Assembly (NCBI GenBank): GCA_964427535.1
Contig: CAYRVF010000150.1
Span: 1 to 10,743 of the forward strand
Length of the DNA stretch: 10,743 nt
Reading direction: 5' to 3'
DNA from: CAYRVF01 sp964427535
GTDB lineage: Bacteria; Chloroflexota; Ktedonobacteria; Ktedonobacterales; JADMIN01
Shown here: piece by piece, positions 6,872 through 10,743 of the stretch
How the letters are laid out: each line of letters begins with the position of its first letter
How positions within the stretch are numbered: the first letter of the stretch is position 1
The notes under the pieces: model-generated
Database searches by the model: none
What the model saw: only the letters and a program-made list of their open reading frames with translations
What the model was told of the DNA's origin: nothing
Program-made: the position numbers and the translations under genes

Positions 6872-7692
6872 GCACTCGGCTCGTCAGTTAAGGGCTCGCG
6901 CGCCTTCGGCTTCGGCGGGGGGACGTAGCCGCCGAGAGGCTTCTTGGTGGGTGCGCCCTGGGCTCGTGGATACTGCGGCGGGCAGGGGTGCTGCTGGCGG
7001 GCGACGACGATCACCCGTCCGTCGTCAAGCGGCGGGATGTCCACCTGGACGGGTGGGAGGAGCCGGGCGCCGAGGACGTGTGCCGCCTTCTCGCCCGCCG
7101 CCATCTCTGCGCTAAGGTCGCCCTTTTTGGGGAGGACGATGCGGCCGCCCACATGCGTGAATGGCGCGGTGTATTCGAGCAATGTCGGCAGCGAGGCCAC
7201 GGCTCGGGCAGTCACCACGTCGTAGCGTCCACGCTGGCCCGGCTGGTGTGCGTACTCCTCGGCGCGCGCGGTGACCGCGTGGGCATTGAGCAGGCCAAGC
7301 TCGGCGATGACGGTCTCCAGGAAGCGCACCTTCTTGGCCGTCGCTTCGAGCAGTGTGACACGCCAGGTGGGGAAGGCGATGGCGAGTGGCAACCCAGGGA
7401 AGCCGCCGCCTGAGCCGACGTCGAGCGCGACGGTGCCTCCCTCACGGACAGACGGCGGCAGGGCCAGCACGATGGTGAGGGAGTCGAGGAAGTGGCGCGT
7501 GACCACCTCGGTGGGATCGGTGATCGCCGTGAGATTGACGCGCCGGTTCCAATCGAGCAGCAGCGACCGGTAGAGCGCGAACTGCCGCGTCTGGTTGTCG
7601 GAGAGTGGAATGCCAAGGCGGGCCGCGCCGGAGAGCAGGATGTCGAATCCTCCCTCCGGCGCGGTGGGCCGCCGCTCGTGTGTTTCGCGCAT
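6862..7692 (-). CDS. rsmG: 16S rRNA (guanine-527 N7) methyltransferase
   Basis: Methylates G527 of 16S rRNA using S-adenosylmethionine; its loss gives low-level streptomycin resistance in several bacteria. The 276-residue protein shows YRSLLLDWNRRVNLTAITDP (41-60), then HFLDSL (67-72). The SAM-binding loop is ALDVGSGGGFPGLPLAI (89-105), followed by TLLEATAKKVRFL (113-125). YDVVTARAVASLPTLLEY (157-174) and the C-terminal YPRAQGAPTKKPL complete the pattern. The family usually ends near this point; here about 23 more residues rich in Pro and Lys follow. ATG 7692 is preferred over the in-frame TTG 7704: GAGGGA sits just upstream and overlaps the stop of the VWA gene, implying translational coupling. 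Being downstream of an AAA+/VWA pair rather than next to mnmG or parAB is unusual for this gene. Confidence 0.96.
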   Translation of the reverse strand: MRETHERRPTAPEGGFDILLSGAARLGIPLSDNQTRQFALYRSLLLDWNRRVNLTAITDPTEVVTRHFLDSLTIVLALPPSVREGGTVALDVGSGGGFPGLPLAIAFPTWRVTLLEATAKKVRFLETVIAELGLLNAHAVTARAEEYAHQPGQRGRYDVVTARAVASLPTLLEYTAPFTHVGGRIVLPKKGDLSAEMAAGEKAAHVLGARLLPPVQVDIPPLDDGRVIVVARQQHPCPPQYPRAQGAPTKKPLGGYVPPPKPKAREPLTDEPSAHL

Positions 7693-7696
7693 CGAG

Positions 7697-7702
7697 TCCC
7701 TC
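7697..7702 (-). promoter_or_regulatory. rsmG ribosome binding site overlapping the VWA stop
   Basis: GAGGGA (7702-7697) lies four bases before ATG 7692. It shares bases with the TGA stop of the upstream VWA gene (7703-7701). A ribosome finishing the VWA gene would end directly on the rsmG initiation site, so the two are likely translationally coupled. Confidence 0.6.
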
Positions 7703-9995
7703 AACTCACACGCTTCTGCTTGTTGTTGAGGTAATCAATCAGCAGGTACTCGCCGAGATCATCAGGACTGGTGTAGAACGCGCGGCCGCGATTCACCGTC
7801 GCCATCTGATTGACGAAGTGCTTGAGGTAGGGATCATCCCACAGCATGAAGACGTTGATCGTGATGTTGTCGCGCGCGCAGCGGCGTACCTCCCGCAACG
7901 TCTGCAAGATGGCGTCGGGTGGCGGCGGCCAGTCGAACTGCCAGCCGTACGGCGTATTCCAGACGGTGGGGCCGCCATCGGTGATCATGATGATCTGCTT
8001 GTTCGCGCTACGTGTACGGGCGAGGAGCTGGCGCGCCACCTGCAGGCCATGCACCATGTTCGTGCCCTGTACGTGATCCCACTCGCCGATCTCGATTAGC
8101 TCCTCAGTCGTGTACTCTTTCGCGAAGTTCGAGAACCCGACGAGGTAGAGGTCGTCGCGCGGGAACTGCCCGCGAATCAGACTCTCCAGCGCGATGGCGA
8201 CCTTCTTCGCCGGATGCCACAGGTCGTTTTGCAGCATGCTCCAGCTCATGTCGAGCATGAGCACGGTCGCGGAGCCGGTGAGCTGCTCCGTGGTGTACAC
8301 GGCGAAGTCGTCTTTGTCCAGCGAGACTGGCGTGCCCGCACCCTTGCGGTTGATGCTGTTCATCAGCGTGCGCTCGATGTGCAGGTGGAACGGGTCGCCG
8401 AACGCATACGGCTTGCTTTCGAGCTGCCGCTCGCCACCGAGGCCGCGGTCGGGGAGCCGGTGCTGGCCGAAGGCGTCCTTCTTGAGCTTGGCGAAGATGT
8501 CCTCGAGCGCCTTCTGTCCAATGCGCCGAATGCCGCGTGAGGTCAGTTCGTAGCGGTCGCCGTTGCGCTTGACCAGTCCCTCGTCTTCGAGCTGCTGCAT
8601 CAGCCGCTGGAGCTGCTCTAGCGCTTGGCCTTCCTCCTCGCCGACCAGCCGTTCCACCTCGTCGGGGTCGAGGTCACCGAGTTCGCCAGAGCGCCGGGCC
8701 TGCTTCATCTGCTGCTCAAGCTCGTCCATGTCCTGCAGGATGCCCATCAGGCCCATCGCTTCCTGCAGCGAGACAGGCTCGTCGCCCGTCAGCGGGAAGC
8801 GCGTGCGGCGGTCGGAGGGCGAGAGCGCCTCCAGGTTCATCGCCAGCTCGGCGAGGTCCACACGTAGGCGGTCGTCGCCGATGAGCTGGTCGACCATGCC
8901 TTGCAGCTCCTGGCGCTGCTCGGCAGACATGCTGTCCATGAGCGCCTGCATCATCGCCTGCTGGCGCTGCATTTGCTCGATCAGGTCGTCGAGTGAGTTG
9001 ACGCCGGGGAAGTAGTCGCCGTATTGCTCCATGAAGCTGTCGAAGTCTGGCTCTCCACCCTCGGCACGCTCACGCAGCATCTGGTTCAGGTCGCGGACCA
9101 TGTTGCGCATGCGGGCGAGGTCTTCAGGCGTCATGTTCTGCAAGGCCTGCTGCATGCCCTGGAAATACTGCTGCATGATTTGCTGCTGCAGCGACTGCAT
9201 CAGCTCCTGGAACTCCTCGCGGGCCTGCTCGTCCATGAAGTCGTATTCGGAGAGCGACTTGATCTGGCCTGCGGGGTCCTGCGGAAGCTGATCCAGGTAT
9301 TGCAGCTTTTTGTTAGCAATATTTTCGAGCATGCGGCGCAGCGCATCGGGGTCCACACCCTCTGGGAGTCCATCCTGCTGGCCCTGTTGCCCTTGCTGAC
9401 CGGACTGCCCTTGCTGCCCCTGCTGCCCTTGTTGGCTGCGTTGCCCTTGTTGGCTGCGTTGCCCTTGTTGGCTAGTCTGTCCTTGCTGCCCCTGTGGGCT
9501 TTGCTGGCCGGACTCGGCGCTCTCACCCTCCTGCTGCTGGCTCCCTTGCGGCTGGCCTTGCTGGCCGTCGCCCTGCTCGCCGGATTGGGGTTGCTGCCCG
9601 CCGGCATCGTCGAGACGTCGCTGGATGCCCTCGCGCTCGAGCTGCTGGATGTGCTCTAGCTTCTCTTTGATGTCGTCCATGACGCCGCTCAGGTTGTAGC
9701 GCTGCATACGCTGCTGGCGTTGCTGTCGCAGGCGCTCCATCAGGTCTTGCAGGCCCATGCGGCGCTGGCCATCGCGACCGGTGAAGCCCTGTTGCATCAG
9801 CCGTTCGAGCGCGCGGCGCAGGTCGCCGTGCTGCAGGTAGTCGTCTGAGAGGGCGTCCATGACGCTCTCGGCATCGAGCTCATCGAACCGCTGCGTGCCA
9901 TCCCAGCGCGAGTAGCGGAAGTCTTTGCGTGTGCGGAATCGGTCGAACATGGCGTGCTCCATGTCTTGCGCCGCGGACGGCGAATAGAGGACCAT
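7701..9995 (-). CDS. VWA-domain protein with Gln-rich linker (AAA+ partner)
   Basis: A 764-residue cytoplasmic protein without signal peptide or membrane segment. Residues 16-130 are charged and helical, starting FDRFRTRKDFRYSRWDGTQ. Residues 133-208 are almost only Q, G, S and E, with QRSQQG repeats. Residues 210-465 form a long helical region rich in Gln, Met and acidic residues. Residues 465-497 (LMQQLEDEGLVKRNGDRYELT onward) look like a winged-helix fold. The C-terminal VWA domain, from about 574, has an intact MIDAS site: D582-x-S584-x-S586, T645 and D673. Such proteins work with MoxR or Mg-chelatase-like AAA+ ATPases, and that partner is encoded directly upstream. The mycobacterial Rv0958/Rv0959 pair is the nearest arrangement I recall. 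ATG 9995 has GGGAGG four bases upstream; ATGs at codons 12 and 16 are weaker. The target is unknown and unlikely to be chlorophyll synthesis. Confidence 0.9.
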   Translation of the reverse strand: MVLYSPSAAQDMEHAMFDRFRTRKDFRYSRWDGTQRFDELDAESVMDALSDDYLQHGDLRRALERLMQQGFTGRDGQRRMGLQDLMERLRQQRQQRMQRYNLSGVMDDIKEKLEHIQQLEREGIQRRLDDAGGQQPQSGEQGDGQQGQPQGSQQQEGESAESGQQSPQGQQGQTSQQGQRSQQGQRSQQGQQGQQGQSGQQGQQGQQDGLPEGVDPDALRRMLENIANKKLQYLDQLPQDPAGQIKSLSEYDFMDEQAREEFQELMQSLQQQIMQQYFQGMQQALQNMTPEDLARMRNMVRDLNQMLRERAEGGEPDFDSFMEQYGDYFPGVNSLDDLIEQMQRQQAMMQALMDSMSAEQRQELQGMVDQLIGDDRLRVDLAELAMNLEALSPSDRRTRFPLTGDEPVSLQEAMGLMGILQDMDELEQQMKQARRSGELGDLDPDEVERLVGEEEGQALEQLQRLMQQLEDEGLVKRNGDRYELTSRGIRRIGQKALEDIFAKLKKDAFGQHRLPDRGLGGERQLESKPYAFGDPFHLHIERTLMNSINRKGAGTPVSLDKDDFAVYTTEQLTGSATVLMLDMSWSMLQNDLWHPAKKVAIALESLIRGQFPRDDLYLVGFSNFAKEYTTEELIEIGEWDHVQGTNMVHGLQVARQLLARTRSANKQIIMITDGGPTVWNTPYGWQFDWPPPPDAILQTLREVRRCARDNITINVFMLWDDPYLKHFVNQMATVNRGRAFYTSPDDLGEYLLIDYLNNKQKRVS
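9425..9473 (-). repeat. 18-bp tandem repeat in the Gln-rich linker
   Basis: The plus-strand unit GCCCTTGTTGGCTGCGTT occurs twice in full (9425-9442 and 9443-9460), with a 13-base third copy (9461-9473). On the coding strand it encodes QRSQQG. The copies are identical, including synonymous positions, which points to recent slippage or unequal exchange. The 18-base unit preserves the frame, so length can vary without breaking the gene. Confidence 0.9.
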
Positions 9996-10060
9996 GTCGC
10001 CTCCCCTCTATAGTGTGCAAATGCTGGCGGAGAGGAGGCACAGGCTCTGGATGGCGGAGC

Positions 10061-10743
10061 TTACCGGCGATAGCGCGACTGGCCGGCCACTTCGTCCTTA
10101 TTGAGTCGCTTATTCAGGTGCAGGCCCTCAAGGATGAACTCGACGGCGGAGGCGACGGTGGCCGGGCTGCCGTGTCCGTTCACCTTGGCGACGGCCGCCT
10201 TCAGACCGCCGACACGGGCAAGCTGGTTGACGTACTCCATCGAGGGCTGCACGTCTGATACCTGCACGCTCAGGCCCTTCTCGAAGCCCGCCACAAGCTG
10301 CTCGAACTCGCTGACTTCGAAGTAGTTGCGGAATACCCGGCTGATGGACTGGCGGACGAGCTTCTCGACGACCTTCTCTTCGCGTACCTCGCCGATGGTA
10401 TCCAGCTCGATCTTGCCAGAGGTGGACGCGATAACCGCCGATAGGTCGCTGACCCGCGGCACCGCCTGGCGCTCCTTGAGGCGCACCGCCCGGCGAACGG
10501 CGTTGCTCATCACGTTCTCGTAGTTCGTGACGGAGACTCGCACGCTTACGCCGGAACGCTGGCTCACCTCATTACTGGCCCGCGCCTGGTGCGTAATCTC
10601 GGCGATGATCTCCTTCATGAACTGCGGATAGGCGGTCTCGATGCCCTCAAGCTCGAACGGACGGCTCTCGGCCTCCATGATCTCGATCTCGTGCTCGATG
10701 GTGCGCGGATAGTGCGTGCGAATCTCGGAGCCGAGCCGGTCCT
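10061..10743 (-). CDS. AAA+ ATPase, Mg-chelatase-like, C-terminal part (continues past right edge)
   Basis: The visible 226 residues begin DRLGSEIRTHYPRTIEHEIEI, the conserved end of the AAA+ core in Mg-chelatase-subunit-I-like ATPases (usual form 'LKDRxGSxIRTHYP'). An all-helical C-terminal region follows, running to SRYRR and TAA 10063-10061. Walker A and B motifs lie beyond the right edge, so activity cannot be checked here. Such proteins are often misnamed magnesium chelatase or sigma-54 regulators. They couple ATP hydrolysis to remodelling of a target, through a VWA partner. The stop is 65 bases before the VWA gene on the same strand, so the two are probably one operon, with rsmG last. 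Near the end, about 50 residues (LVAGFEKGLSVQVSDVQPSM to EGLHLNKRLNKDE) differ from BchI and resemble the actinobacterial Rv0958-type group, judged from memory. Confidence 0.85.
   Translation of the reverse strand, partial: DRLGSEIRTHYPRTIEHEIEIMEAESRPFELEGIETAYPQFMKEIIAEITHQARASNEVSQRSGVSVRVSVTNYENVMSNAVRRAVRLKERQAVPRVSDLSAVIASTSGKIELDTIGEVREEKVVEKLVRQSISRVFRNYFEVSEFEQLVAGFEKGLSVQVSDVQPSMEYVNQLARVGGLKAAVAKVNGHGSPATVASAVEFILEGLHLNKRLNKDEVAGQSRYRR

Noticed and set aside
9024..9659. Plus-strand 211-residue leucine-rich frame resembling a membrane protein
   Set aside because: It is the antisense of the Gln-rich VWA coding region: CAG/CAA codons read backwards give CTG/TTG leucines. The minus-strand protein has clear family features.
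10061..10743. Bacteriochlorophyll magnesium chelatase subunits (bchI/bchD)
   Set aside because: The partner's domain order and Gln-rich linker differ from BchD and no pigment genes are nearby; the pair fits the general AAA+/VWA group.

Overview
GC-rich bacterial DNA with dense housekeeping genes and no mobile element, tRNA, rRNA or CRISPR signal. A high-GC Chloroflexota (Thermomicrobia-like) bacterium is my best guess. It rests on three things: a single-chain zinc-type glycyl-tRNA synthetase, a membrane-fused spermidine-synthase-like protein, and an AAA+/VWA pair of the kind also known in Actinobacteria. This is inference; a high-GC actinobacterial relative is not excluded. A 10-N run inside purA shows the window is a draft scaffold.

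Layout: (1) 1-583, minus: N-terminal third of glycyl-tRNA synthetase (glyQS), with its own promoter and a leader hairpin that may be an attenuator. (2) 584-1029: divergent intergenic region. (3) 1030-4889, plus: three closely spaced genes, probably one operon. They encode a membrane-anchored PsbP/DcrB-like protein, a membrane-fused spermidine-synthase-like protein, and adenylosuccinate synthetase (purA, broken only by the assembly gap). (4) 4890-5258: non-coding, with a GC-rich palindrome and a nested hairpin. (5) 5259-6539, plus: an MFS transporter. (6) 6581-6871, plus: an orphan C-terminal piece of a DUF2332-type protein, apparently a gene remnant. (7) 6862-10743, minus: three genes transcribed leftward, in the order AAA+ ATPase (Mg-chelatase-like, cut by the right edge), a large VWA protein with a Gln-rich linker, and rsmG (16S rRNA G527 methyltransferase).

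The least understood units are the AAA+/VWA pair and the spermidine-synthase-like protein. The AAA+/VWA pair is probably an ATP-driven remodelling machine with an intact MIDAS metal site; its target is not evident. The spermidine-synthase-like protein keeps the fold signatures but seems to lack two of the acidic residues that bind putrescine in true spermidine synthases. I found no clear defence system, biosynthetic cluster or other complete novel system here.
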